Assembly (NCBI GenBank): GCA_020086605.1 | Contig: JACBWW010000041.1 | Coordinates: 1,905,947 to 1,969,946, forward strand | DNA: 64,000 bases | Direction: 5' to 3' | Origin: Lanius collurio | Taxonomy: Eukaryota; Chordata; Aves; Passeriformes; Laniidae | Shown: in pieces, positions 12,982 through 24,100 of the stretch | How positions within the stretch are numbered: the first letter of the stretch is position 1 | How the letters are laid out: each line of letters opens with the position of its first letter | Position numbers and translations under genes: made by a program | The notes under the pieces: generated by a model | Database searches by the model: none | The model's input: only the letters and a program-made list of their open reading frames with translations | What the model was told of the DNA's origin: nothing

Positions 12982-15900
12982 TGTAGAAAGTAGAATATGG
13001 TTTACAGAAAATTGTATGAGCAGGTCCACAGTGAATATCTTATTTAGGTTGCTTATAACAGAGCTGCACACAGCCGTTAGCCAGAAATGTGCACTTTGCT
13101 GGCTTTAGCTCTAATTAGTTTTAATTCATCTGCATATATATTAGCTGCTTCATGCACAAACATGCAGCTACACGCACAAGCTGGAGCTTTACCATTCCAG
13201 CTGGAAACAGAAATGGAAGCACCATGCACTAAACTGCTGCTGAGGCTGAAAAAACAATTACATTTCTTAGTATTTAGCCCTGCTCTCTCACATGTCATGT
13301 TCCAGGGAGAAGTGGAACCGAGGGAATTCATCAAGAACTTCCATTTTCCATTCCTGCCGTCGGATTTTGGGTTCCTGACATGGTCACTGAGTGGAGCTTG
13401 CAGCAAATCCCACAATGAGGAAGAGCTGCCCAGCACAGTGGGGCTGGCCGGGGTGGCCAGCAGGCAGCGGGCTGTAGCCACATGGCCCGTGGACTGCCGT
13501 GCCCTCGGATTGCCATGGCAACCCCGGCTTTGGGGGGAATTCAGGCTATCCCGGCTTTCCCACGTTAGGGACTTCACAGCCAAGAAGCTGTGAATAAATT
13601 CTGCTTATGCTGAGCAGAACATAAATTAAACGATGTGGGATGTGAGGCACAGACCTGCCAGTGCTACACCCTTTTAATTCACATTTTCTCTGCAATTTTT
13701 GTTTAAAATTTGGCAATATGCCTGGGAGTGACAGAAAGCACCTCTCAGGAGATGACAGGGAGGGAAACAAAGATAAGATTTAGCTCGATTGTTCACATAC
13801 AGACATTAGTGGCAAGAACAGTTTTATAGTTTCATTTTTATGTCAAACCTTTCTCACACTTTATATGCTCACTGTCTATAAAATCTCGCACCAGGTTTGC
13901 ATACAAAACCCACCAACTTTTGTACAGAAATTTAATCATTATTCATCCCTTTAAACCAACTTTTGCCACAGGTAGTGTGTACCCTTGCAGAAAGGCTGCT
14001 ACAACCCTTTTAAAAGTTAGACCACAGTAAGAACTGCTTCCAGATTAAATTCTGCAAATCAATTTTTTTTTTAAAGTTAATACTCCTGCTGGGATCAATA
14101 GCAGTAGCAGAATTAAGAAATGGAAAAGGAAACATTATAAAGATTGTGAGCATTTTTAATGGCAAGATGATTGCCTTCTGTAGAAGTTCTTGAAAGCCAG
14201 GCTTGCCTGTAAATAAAACACCTCCCACACAAAGTCTCAGTTGGGTGTTTTTTACGTCTCCCGTGACAATGGTCCAGTTTTATGTTTGTGTAACTTCACA
14301 CAGCACCAGAGCCTGCTCTGAAGGCTTCAACATTATAGTAAATAAAAAATACCAGTCTGGCAACTTTTTGAAGTGTTCGGCAGAGAGGCAAAGTTGACGT
14401 TAGGCTGCTTCCCTTAGCAAAGGCACTTTTTTATTACATTGCACTGGCCACATCTCAAGGCCTCCCCCAAGCTGTTATTTTTTATGTCCCTTCACTTTGC
14501 CACCAGAGCTGCCTGCAGTGCTGTGAGCTGCCCCAAAGGCAGCACAGTGAACTGAAAGGAGAGCCAATCTGCCATGCACGCAGGGGCTGCACACACAGAG
14601 CACTTGGAAACCCAAGAAAAGGCTTTCAGCTTCCCCAACCCATCCAATGAGAGAAATTACCAAACCCAACCAGGATGGCCAACTGCAGGGATTTTAACGG
14701 TGTCTGTTACATCACGCTTCACAAGAACAAGCCTGTTGTTTTCTCTTCAGCCTGCTTGAAGAAAGGCATGTGTAATGCTCTCAGGAATGAGGCAGGAGCG
14801 TTCTGTGGACGGGACTCTTTAATGATTAAGAGTCTGTTCCATGCAGATTCCCACGCAGAGCCCTGCATGACTGTGCCTTTCCCAGCAGCCGAGTGAAGCT
14901 CAGCTTCCTTCTCCCCGAACCTTCCCGGTACAACATTGCAACACGCCCTGTTGCAATCCCCAGCTGTGACAGTTTTCATTGAAACACAGATTCTCCAAAA
15001 GTTCCTGAACCTCTCTGCTCACAGCTCCTTCCCCTTGCCCTCTGCTCACCCCCACAATTCCTATTTTCGTGGTTGAAGCAGTGAACTATTTCCTCTCAAT
15101 TCCACCAGAGCACTGGCAGAGAAAAGCAATAAATCAAAGAGGGAAGACAGCCTAGAAAAAATATTTGTGCTGGAACACATTTTAAGGACATAGGTGATTC
15201 ATGCAGAAGAACAAGGGCACAAGGCAGTGACTAGAAATAAATTTGAATTAAAAAATACGCAGCCAAAAAGCCTGAATTAAGAACACGCTGAGCACCAGAG
15301 AGAGCTTGGAGACACAGTCTGTGTTATTAAGCTTTCTGCATTAAACAATTAAATGAAGCAATTACATTTCAGAAAGGAGGCAATTATTTGAGGAATGAAA
15401 CAAAGGCTGGAGGAAATGCAGCTGCCTGTGTGTGGAGAATGGAGAAAAGGAAACCAAAGCATTGCATTTGAAATGTTCACAACAACCAATTTGCGTAAGA
15501 GGATCTTTAATTAATGGTCTAGGAAACTTATTTTAGCTCAGTAATGAAAATACTGCAATTTAAGAAAAACACCTCTTCAAAAACCATAGGCAATGGGGAG
15601 CCCAAGGAAAGGGACTGAGAAGTGACACGAAAAACAATCCTCCAAGAGAATTCTCCCGAGATGGCACTTTTAACTCTCCACATGTTTTGATGTGCTGTTT
15701 TCTCAAGGCTGTGAGGAAAGATGACTCTCAGGAGACCAAAAGGAAAAGGTTTGAGTAATTCCTCACGGGCAGATCTTCTTGCAGAGCATCCTAAAGGATT
15801 TGATAAAGTGGCTAATTAAGTTATTTGTCTTACTCATTCACAGCTTTAAGTGCAGGCTGACACTCCACAGAGCACCCAAACCTCTGACAATTTGCTCTGA

Positions 15901-17273
15901 GCACGTCCTCTAAAAGCCTGACCAAGCTCAGACTAAACTAGAAGCCGTGCTTTTAATTAATTATAAAACAACTATAACATCCTCAGCACAGCACGGCTAG
16001 CAGAGGAAAAGGGAAGGAAACCTACCCAGAGGCAGCCTGTCTCCCAAGCACACTGCGACTCGATTTTAGGCTCCTGAGGGCTGGCAGAGAATCTTTTTTG
16101 TCCTTACACCTTCCTGAGTGACAGCATTCAAATGCTGCTGCTGCTGGAAAACTGCAGCCCGTTTAGCACTTCTGAGGAACTCAATGACAAAAACACTTTG
16201 CTTTTTTCTCCTTTCATGTCCCAAGGAGGGCACTTGGGAACACAATGCCTGTTTAGCACCACTCCTTGCCTTCAAAGTGTCCTTAACATCCACCTTCTCC
16301 CAATCAGAGATCTCACTGCAGACAGCAACCCTATAAAACAAGAAAAAAAGCCCAGTTCCATTTATCTTGGTTTTTAAGGAATTATTTTTAATGGAATGTA
16401 CCAAAAAATACACAATGTAAAGCTTTAATTCAAGTTATAAATATGTATAAGATTCAACGTGTTTAATCTGAAAACGAAAGATTGCCAGCTGGATCAGAAA
16501 ACATTCCCTTACAAATGGCACTCTTTCCCCTTATCCCTCCTCCCAATAAAAGGATTTTGTTCCCTTCATTTCAGTTGATTTTGCTCTTACATAAACATTT
16601 TAATCTCTTATAAAAACAGTCTTAATTGGCCCTGAGGTACTGCACAGATTGATGCAGTCCGAGTCATTGCTTTCATACACAGTAAAAGGATGTACAAAAT
16701 CTCTAAAGAAGCAAGAGGATTTTGTCTTCTGTAAGAGAATATTTCTTGTAGCTGATGAGTCCTTGGCTACAACTAACAGGTTATTCCAACTGATTCCTAA
16801 AATATCCTGGTTGGATGCAGTAGGCAGTATCCTCTTCCCATTCCACATAAATCTCCTCTGTGAAGCAAAAGACTTATTAAAAGTGGGTAAGAAAAGCACT
16901 TTAGCAGAGAGATTGGACTTGGAGCTGTTGCAGCACTCACATAACTCACTCCTCTGCTCTGCTCTGTTCCCAAGGATTGCTCAGAGGCAGGAAGGAAAAA
17001 TTCCCAGAGCAATCCTTTTCTGTACATACTGCAGAATGGATACTACTGGTGTCTGTGGAACAAAAACCTCCAAAACACCTGAGCTGGTCATTCAGCTGAA
17101 GCTCAGCATCTCCTCCTGGGAGCCTGGAACTGACAACTGATCCAAGGAAAGGGAGTAAGAACTTGGAGAACTCTGCCTGCCCAAAAGGCAGAGACAGGTG
17201 GCAGCTCCTGTACGACCCTTGGGCTCACTTTTGCTTCATATACCACAAGTGGAAAGATACTGAGAATCAGCAC

Positions 17274-17400
17274 GCAATCCAAGTGGTTTGGGTGGGAAGG
17301 GACCTTAAAGATCATCCACTTCCAACCAGGGACACCTTAAACTCAACCAGGTTGCTCCAAGTCCCATCCAGCCCAGCCTTGAGCACTTCTAGGAGCACTG
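17274..17400 (-). repeat. CR1 LINE 3' tail, minus orientation
   Basis: The plus strand reads 'ggtttgggtgggaaggg' and 'accttaaagatcatccac', then 'aaccaggttgctccaag' and 'cttgagcacttctaggag'. This is the reverse complement of the last 130 or so bases of avian CR1. Confidence 0.85.
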
Positions 17401-18153
17401 AAGGGGGAAAAACCCCCTGACTGAAATGATTTTTCTATCATGGGAACTTACAGCAGTTTCCATTACCTACAATTAAGTATTCAAACCTCACTGTTTGAGC
17501 AGGAGGCACCAAGTGCAATGAAAACCTGAAAACTGTCACGATGTTTCTGCAGAGCAGTGACAGGTTATGTGCTGACACCCGGCCTTCACAGCAATGGCAC
17601 CACACAAAAACAACTTGGAAGGAACTGCAAAGCCCCACAGGTGCAGCAGCAATAAAACCTCTTCCAGTATCTAGCCAGGCACTTGGGAGGATGTTTGCAG
17701 AAACACATGATCCTACAACTGTTCAAGCAGGAATGATTTTAGGGGATTCTTCCCCCTGGCACAGGGGATGGTCCCCAGAGGCCTCTACAGCCCTGCACAT
17801 CCTGGACTGTGCAATTTCTCCAGCCTTAGGTCAGGCGTGAAGGCCACAGACTGAAGTTTGTTCCAGGTTAAAGCTGAGAACTGGATCTGGTTCATAAATC
17901 CTGTTCCCTCTGGCCTCCCAGCACACACAGGCAGCCTCTGGGACAGAGGTTGTGGAAGGATTCCCAGCAAGGAACCCCAAAGCATTCACAGCTTTGAAAA
18001 GAGGCTGCTGTAAACATCTGTGAGACACACAGTCACTTGGAGAGGTACAGGAGAACACTTCCTTCAGGATGCTGAGGGCACTTGCTGCAGACATTGGACT
18101 TCATTTTCCAACCAAGGCACATTTTTTTTTCCCAAGAAAGAGCCACCACAATA
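17401..18153. other. Intergenic sequence beyond FADD
   Basis: No coding signal is recognised. The stretch lies beyond the FADD polyadenylation candidate, so part of it could still be FADD 3' untranslated region if a more distant site is used. Confidence 0.45.
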
Positions 18154-18159
18154 TTTAAT
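18154..18159 (-). terminator. FADD: Candidate FADD poly(A) signal (ATTAAA)
   Basis: The plus strand reads TTTAAT, giving ATTAAA on the transcribed minus strand about 570 bases after the FADD stop codon. ATTAAA is the commonest variant of the vertebrate signal. I saw no AATAAA between here and the stop codon outside the coding exon. Usage is unproven. Confidence 0.35.
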
Positions 18160-18727
18160 GGCCCTCTTGCACTGCAGTCTGAGGTTACAGTTGTCTTAAT
18201 ATCCTTTGATGGAGAGCAAATCTATTTGAAAAATTACCTAAGATATTATCTTATGCTACTCCAAAAGAAAAGCCAGCACCCAGCTGAGAAGTTTACTCCT
18301 TCTCCCTTTCACACTAAATTTATAATAGGCCACAAAAAAAAAAACCAAAAAAAAAAATCCAACATCTCCATGAAATTTTAAATTCCAGTTGTCTCAGAAG
18401 TGTCCCATGGATGTATTTCCAGTGGAGATGTATCTGAAAAGGGCCAGCAGCAAAGCAAATCTTTCCTGGTGTGTGGCAGAACAAAAGTGTAAGAATTTCT
18501 ACAAAATGGAGTTTGGGTCTTGTGAAAGTTAAAATATCTTGAAGGAAGCATCAAGCTACAAAAGGTTCCCTGACAGGAATCTGTTTCCAAGTCAATTTTC
18601 ATCTGAGCACAAATTAACTTATTAAGGCATATAAATTAATAGCATGGTCAGCAAACAGTGATAATTATTTTGGTTCAGAAGAGACGAAGGCACTTTGACT
18701 TTTTTCATTCATATTTTTACACTGATT

Positions 18728-19014
18728 TCATCTGGTTCCAGTGCTCGGATGCGAGATCTTGTCTTCAACCATGTCTGCCACCAAATTCAGGCTGCAGCCC
18801 CGCAGGGCTTTTATTAAGTCAGCCACCTTTGCATCCTTCCCCTTCCACCTCTGCCACTCCCGAAGCGCCTGAACAAGCTGTTCATACAAATTAAATCGAT
18901 GGGCTGCCTCTATCCTGTCCAGCTTCACCTCCGGCATTCCAAGCTCTCGCATCAGCTTCTTCCACTCTCTCCCAACGTTGTCACATATGACAGCAACAGC
19001 TGCCTTCAGGAGAC
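18728..19014 (-). CDS. FADD: FADD coding exon 2 (death domain)
   Basis: This exon encodes the C-terminal death domain of the Fas-associated adaptor, which binds the death domains of Fas and related receptor complexes in the cytosol. The acceptor AG is at 19015-19016, and the codon split with exon 1 becomes CGT (Arg). The domain reads 'VICDNVG' then 'EWKKLMREL' and ends with 'ALRGCSLNLVADMVED', all close to mammalian FADD. The stop codon TGA is at 18728-18730. After the death domain only about a dozen residues remain, fewer than the roughly 27 in the human protein, and the serine-containing MSPMS region that is phosphorylated in mammals is absent. The exon adds 94 residues and the stop, for a total of 221 residues if translation starts at 19700. 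Confidence 0.96.
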
Positions 19015-19321
19015 CTGAAACAGCAGACGCAGATCAAGTTAGCCACGGATTTACTGAGAAATAGAAGGAAACGTTTAGAAGTTGTTGGTTATTTGGTTTT
19101 GGTTCAGCAAAATGCCACTACTGTTGTTGCACTGCACATACTGAGAGGTCTAAAGAAGCCATCGGATAGACTTGGAATCCCAAAAGACAAAAGAAAAGGA
19201 AAATAAAAAGAGGGTGAAAAAAATCCGCCCCGGAAAGCCGTTTGTGTACCCATTTACTGGGGAGCGATGCACACGGGGGATGTAACTGTTTATAACTACA
19301 TACACATCACAATGCACCTAC

Positions 19322-19700
19322 GTTGTTCATGCACATCTGGCACATCACCAGGGGCATGAGGTTCCTCCTCTTCGAACTGCACCAGCTGTGCCACCAAGTC
19401 GTCCCTATCGATGTGCTGCAGCAGCTTTCTCAGGAATTCCAGGTTGCCAATGGAGATCTCCTGCTGCTCCATCAGGATGCTGAACAGCTCCCGGCCGCTT
19501 TGCACCATCTCCAGCTTTCGCTTCCTAATTTTGTCGCGGCAGAGGAACTTCATGGCGGAGAGCTCCGTGTCCGACAGGCCCGAGGAGATGGAGTGCAGCA
19601 GGCTCAGGAAAGGACTCACGGCGCCCGGGCCCGCGCCCGCCACAGGCCGCGCGGGCGCGATTTCGGCGTCCCGTCCCCACCCTCCGCAGGGGAAATCCAT
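19322..19700 (-). CDS. FADD: FADD coding exon 1 (death effector domain)
   Basis: This exon encodes the death effector domain that recruits caspase-8 and caspase-10 in the death-inducing signalling complex. Recognisable blocks are 'SPFLSLLHSIS', 'MKFLCRDKIRKRKLE', 'SGRELFSILMEQ' and the RxDL motif as 'DRDDL'. The donor GTAGGT begins at 19321, and the intron to exon 2 is only 307 bases. The usual start, which gives 'MDPFL' in mammals, reads GTG AGT here at 19614-19619 ('VSPFL'). The next in-frame ATG upstream is at 19698-19700, with G at -3 and G at +4, and it adds 27 Gly/Ala/Pro-rich residues. I chose it for that context. A further in-frame ATG exists at 19950-19952, upstream in the CpG island. 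The frame assignment is sure; the start codon is not. Confidence 0.9.
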
Positions 19701-19960
19701 TACTGCTTGCGCAGAGCGACCTCCCGGGAACACCGAGAGACGGCACCGGGGAGACGGAGACGGAGACCGAGACCGAGACTGAGACCGAGCCGAGCGGGCC
19801 CGGCCCCGCCGCGATGGCCGCGACCCGCGCCCGGAACTCACGTGACAGCGCGGGTTTCCCGCGCCCCGCCCGCCCCAAGATGGCGGCCGCGCTGCCGCCC
19901 CTGAGGGGGGTGTGTTTGTGCCCTCGCCGCCGCCTAACCGGGGGTTGGGCACCCACTGCC
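19560..19960 (-). promoter_or_regulatory. FADD: FADD CpG-island promoter
   Basis: A GC-rich island covers the 5' end of FADD and the sequence immediately upstream. Within it, TCACGTGAC at 19838-19846 is a palindromic E-box of the USF/MITF/TFE type. AAGATGGCGGC at 19877-19887 is a YY1-type element. Both are common just around the start sites of TATA-less vertebrate promoters. The exact start site cannot be read from sequence. Confidence 0.7.
19751..19789. repeat. Hexamer repeat GAGAC(C/G/T)
   Basis: Six head-to-tail copies of a hexamer vary only at the last base (GAGACG twice, GAGACC twice, GAGACT, GAGACC), followed by GAG. They sit about 50-90 bases upstream of the favoured FADD ATG, in the leader or core promoter. 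Confidence 0.9.
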
Positions 19961-20097
19961 CCGACCCCCCCGCGGGGTGAACGGCCTTGTTCGGTGCTGC
20001 TGGATGCAGAGCGTGTGTTGGAGCCGAGCTCGGCGCCGCCCGTGCCCTGCTGCAGCAGAGCCCCCCCCGTGCCTCAGCGCCTCAGCCCTGGCCAGGT

Positions 20098-20600
20098 CCC
20101 AGAATCACGGAATCGCAGAATGGCAGAACCGATTCGGTTGCCAAAGACCTCGGAGATCATCGAGTGCAGTCTGTGACCGAACCCCACCGTGTCAACCAGA
20201 CCGTGGCACTGAGAGCCACATCCAGGCTTTCGTGCACCACCAGGGGCCGGGACTCCCCCGCCTCTCTGGGCAGCCCATTGCAATGTCTGACCGCCCTTTC
20301 TGCAAAGGAATTCTTCCTCATAGCCAACCTAAGCCTCTCCTGGGGCAGCTTAGACCATGTCCTCTCCTGTCCCTGTTCCCTGTTCCCAGAGCCCGACCCC
20401 CCTGAGCCCCCTCCTGTCAGGGACTTGTGCAGAGCCACAAGGGCCCCCCTGAGCCTCCTTTGCTCCAGGCTGAGCCCCTTTCCAGCTCCCTCAGCCCCTC
20501 CTGGGGCTCCAGCCCCTTTCCCAGCTCCCTTCCCTGCCCTGGACATGCTCCAGCCCCTGAATGACCTTCCCAGAACTGGACACAAGACTCATGGAGAGAC
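20098..20600 (-). repeat. CR1 LINE fragment, minus orientation
   Basis: The plus strand shows the reverse complement of about 500 bases of CR1 3' end. It starts at 'agaatcacggaatcgcag', passes 'gcaaaggaattcttcctc' and ends in the CR1 segment around 'cccagaactggacac'. The open frames on both strands here belong to the repeat. The 3' end points at FADD and lies about 140 bases beyond the FADD CpG island. Confidence 0.9.
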
Positions 20601-20756
20601 TTCACCAGTCTAAGCCTGAAGTGGGGGGAACTGTAGCTTTTTTGCTTAATACTGAATCATTGGACTTCTTGTGAACATCTACCCCTATGAGGGTTAATCC
20701 CTGTGGGTTTTTTTCAGAAGATGCAAAGAAAAACAGTACAGAGGATGAAAGGTTCA

Positions 20757-21119
20757 ACTCAGGGAGGAGGAGGAGGCTCTGGGGGCACCTTCTCGCGCTC
20801 CACAACTCCCTGAGAGGAGCATGTAGAGAGTAGGGGTCCGATCTCTTTTCCCTAGGAAAAGGGGTTGGACAAGAGGTAAATCACCAGAGGAGGTTTAGGT
20901 GGGATATTAGGAGAAATTTCTTCACTGAAGGGCTGGACAGGCATTGGAACAGGCTGCCCAGGGGAAGTGGTGGAGTCACCATCCTTGGAGGGATTTAAAA
21001 TTGTACAGATGTGGTGCTTTGAGACATGGTGGTGGACTTGGCAGTGCTGGGTTAATGGTCAGACTCAGTGATCTTAGAGGTCTTTTCCAAGCTTAATTCA
21101 ATAATTCTATGATTCCATA
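20757..21119 (+). repeat. CR1 LINE 3' fragment, plus orientation
   Basis: This has typical CR1 segments: 'ctccacaactccctgagagg', 'attggaacaggctgcccagg' and 'tggagtcaccatccttgg'. It ends in 'ttttccaagct' followed by the ATTCTATGATT tail at about 21108-21119. Together with the element at 20098-20600 it forms a head-to-head inverted pair separated by about 150 bases. Confidence 0.9.
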
Positions 21120-24100
21120 AAGGGCTTTCTACACCAAGAGCAAGAAAGGCCACAAGAGAGCCCTGCTCCCAAGGAGATGCCATTCCCATGGTTTCCCTGC
21201 CTGACAGCTGCCCAGGGAAGCAGCCTCTGCCCTCCCTGTGCGGCCTCGGCTGCCCCCAGAGACCCCCAGCCTTTCCCTGGAAACACGGGGCATGCAGCCT
21301 GGCCTTTGTTCCTCACAAAGATTAATTGTGACACAAAGTGCCTCCTGACCTTTAAAAGGGAAGAAACAGGGCAAATGTTAAGTCTCTGTATTTTAGAGGT
21401 GACACTTACACAAGGTGGAAGGTTGTGAACTTTTCTTAAATGGGAAAGACCAAGTTCATCCCCTTGTTTTGTAGGTGCCTTTTGGCTTTTCTGCTCAGCA
21501 CATGTAGATAGTTCAGAGATTTCCTTGTTCCTTCTGTGAGCACTGGCATGCTGATTCCCCCAAGCTACCCCATTCCTAAGTTGTTTCCAGCACACTTTAA
21601 TTTATTATTGTTACTACACACTCACAGCCCCATGTTCTCTCATCATAATAAGATTTCCATCTGATGAATGGACTGAAACACTATCATCTTCCTCATCTCC
21701 ATCTCCACTCTCACATTCCAACAGGAACTCCTACCCCCAAAACATTTCTAAAACTCCCACAGGCACAAGCCCTCCTTAGATAAACCCACTAGATATTTTT
21801 GTTTATTCCCTAAATGCTGCAAACTGGAGGAAATTAACTTGTTGCAGGGTCTAGTGATAAAGCAAGGAGCGAGAGGAATTGCCACTGAGAACCTGAGCTG
21901 GGATGAGATGTGCCTGATTTAAGAGATTTGGGTTCTTTCTGCAGCCCTGAATATACCTTACACTCAAGGAAATACATTAACAAAAAGGGTAGCATAGGAG
22001 AAATGTATTTGTTTTGTGTGTATTAATTTATGAAGCAAGAGTAACCCTTGTACTGATGTAAGAAGGATAAAATCCAGTTAAATAAAATCTCCTATTAATT
22101 TTATGAAGGAAGGGAACTCTTCAAAACAGCACAAACCAAATCCCAATGTGCCTGGTGATGGCAGCCAGCTGAATTCAGAGATAAATCTATGTGAGAGAAA
22201 TCTAAATCAGTAAAATTCGTGGTTTTAGTCTCTATACCTTGCCATGCAATTGGGACCATCACCGAGATTTTAATCAGCTCCTACAATCCTAATGGCCAGA
22301 CTCAGCACTGAGCTACGAGGAGCATGGAAGTGATGCTGCCCATTTATGTAATTCCAAAGGTGCTTAAATTTGTAAAAGACACAAATCAATATTTAATTAA
22401 GACTCTTGAGTGCTTTTAAACTCACTCCTAAGAGTGATTGAGTAGGGTCTTTTATTCTGTCTGAGCCTGACTTGGACACATTCACTGATGGAAGTACCCC
22501 AGCACCTTGCTGTATTCCAGGGATTTCCTTTGGAAGCAGTCCGGGGGCTTTGGCAAAGAAAGTGTTAGGCCAGCCTAACACGTCGTAAGCTCTTCCACAT
22601 CGGATTAAAACTTAATAGAAATGATTTATTAGAGCAGCTCAGATTTCAATGGAAGTTTCCCAGAAATTTAAGTGCTGTGAATGATCCCGTTCCTAACCAA
22701 ATAATCCTCGGATTTCTGGAGGCGAGACGAGTCCTTGCAAAATGCTGCAGAGGGAGCTCGAAGCCTGGGAGTGTTTCAGGCTTAGCCCGGACTTCTCGGT
22801 CCTCGATGGAGGAGCAGGGCAAGGAGAGCAGGGAAAGATTCCTTTCAGCCCTCGGGGAGGTGTCGGTCACCAGGAATTCAGGCAAAACCCACCCATTTGG
22901 GAACTGCAAAAATGGCAAAGTGTGGGGCTGTCCCGAGCTTTGGGGACGGGGGGTGTTTGTGTGGGGACTCGGGAATTTCTGGGATTTCCAGCCAGCGCCA
23001 CCGACACTCTGCTGGTGCAGAGAAACGGGAGTATTTAGGAGCTGCCAGGCTTCCAAGTGAAGCAGCTTTGATAATTTCTTTAATTTACCACGCAATTCCA
23101 TAGCTGATAACCCAGGGGGGGTTTAAAATCCTTGACACAGATTGGGTGAGCATCTTGGCACAAAAAGTGCTGGGGAACCGTTTCTCTTTTGAGGTCCAGT
23201 TGATTGCACACTTCTTTTAATATACCTGCTCTTGCTTCCCAAGGGAATTAACAGCACCTCCTCTTTTTCTTTGCTGTGTTCAAGATAAGAGGAGATTTTG
23301 CATTAAAAGAGCAGAATTGGGCTGCAAGAGGTTTGTAGTTTGCTTGCTTGGTTTTTCACTCCCACGGTGAATAAACTGATTTCCATAACATTTCTTAATG
23401 TATTTATTTGATGCCTCTCACCCGTTTGTTTTTGGTTTGTTTTGCAAAACCCTAAAACGCACATTTTCAGCAAAGAGAAGACAGTTCCTGTATTTTGTTT
23501 TGTGGATGAATTGATCTGTACACATTTCTTTTGTCAGCTGTCACCTCTCAGTTGCTATAACAGCCAATGTAGAAAGAAGTGCTCTGGTAAAGAAACTCAT
23601 TTGTGAGGAGACTAAAGATCTTAGGAGAAAACTGTCCCTGACAAAAGGGCCTGTAAGAAATGTCACATTATTGTGGGTTGAGAGAGAAAATTAGAAACTG
23701 AGTGTGGGAAAAGTAAATAAGTACTGAAAAGAGAGTGAACTCTGGCATGACTAGGTTGTATACAGATAAAAGATCTGGCCAAGTAACAACAACAACAAGC
23801 AATAAGTTGTTAACAGATGCTTGAACTTAATATTGAAACAGCAGAAGTGTTGATATAATTCTGTTGATACAGTTCTGTTGTGTTATTGTTGGCAGAAGAA
23901 GTTAGTTTAACTTTAGGGGAAGGGTAAATTGTAGACTTTTGTTTATTTGCTCCGGCTAAAAACCTCTGACTTGACTTTTTACCTATTTTTGTAGTGAATT
24001 TTCATCATACCATGGAAGTATGAAATCATTCAGACAAACATTTCACATGTCAATAAAGCTGTGTGTATATATTAGCCCAGCACATCTCATTCCTCTAAAC

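Larger units (their letters stand above)
6851..17273. other. Intergenic, no gene recognised
   Basis: Ten kilobases of AT-rich DNA without recognisable exons. It holds a short (AC)8 run at 10615-10630 beside further CA-rich sequence (about 10585-10605), and a long T/G-rich tract at 12842-12981. Two 168-codon frames on opposite strands at 13077-13593 overlap almost completely and resemble no known protein. Confidence 0.6.

Noticed and set aside
13077..13593. Two 168-codon frames on opposite strands covering the same DNA
   Set aside because: No protein similarity recognised; mutual overlap of equal length is a property of low stop-codon density, not of two genes.
22646..23101. 151-codon minus-strand frame with plus-strand frames over it
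   Set aside because: Moderately GC-rich stretch without recognisable domains, splice structure or repeat identity.
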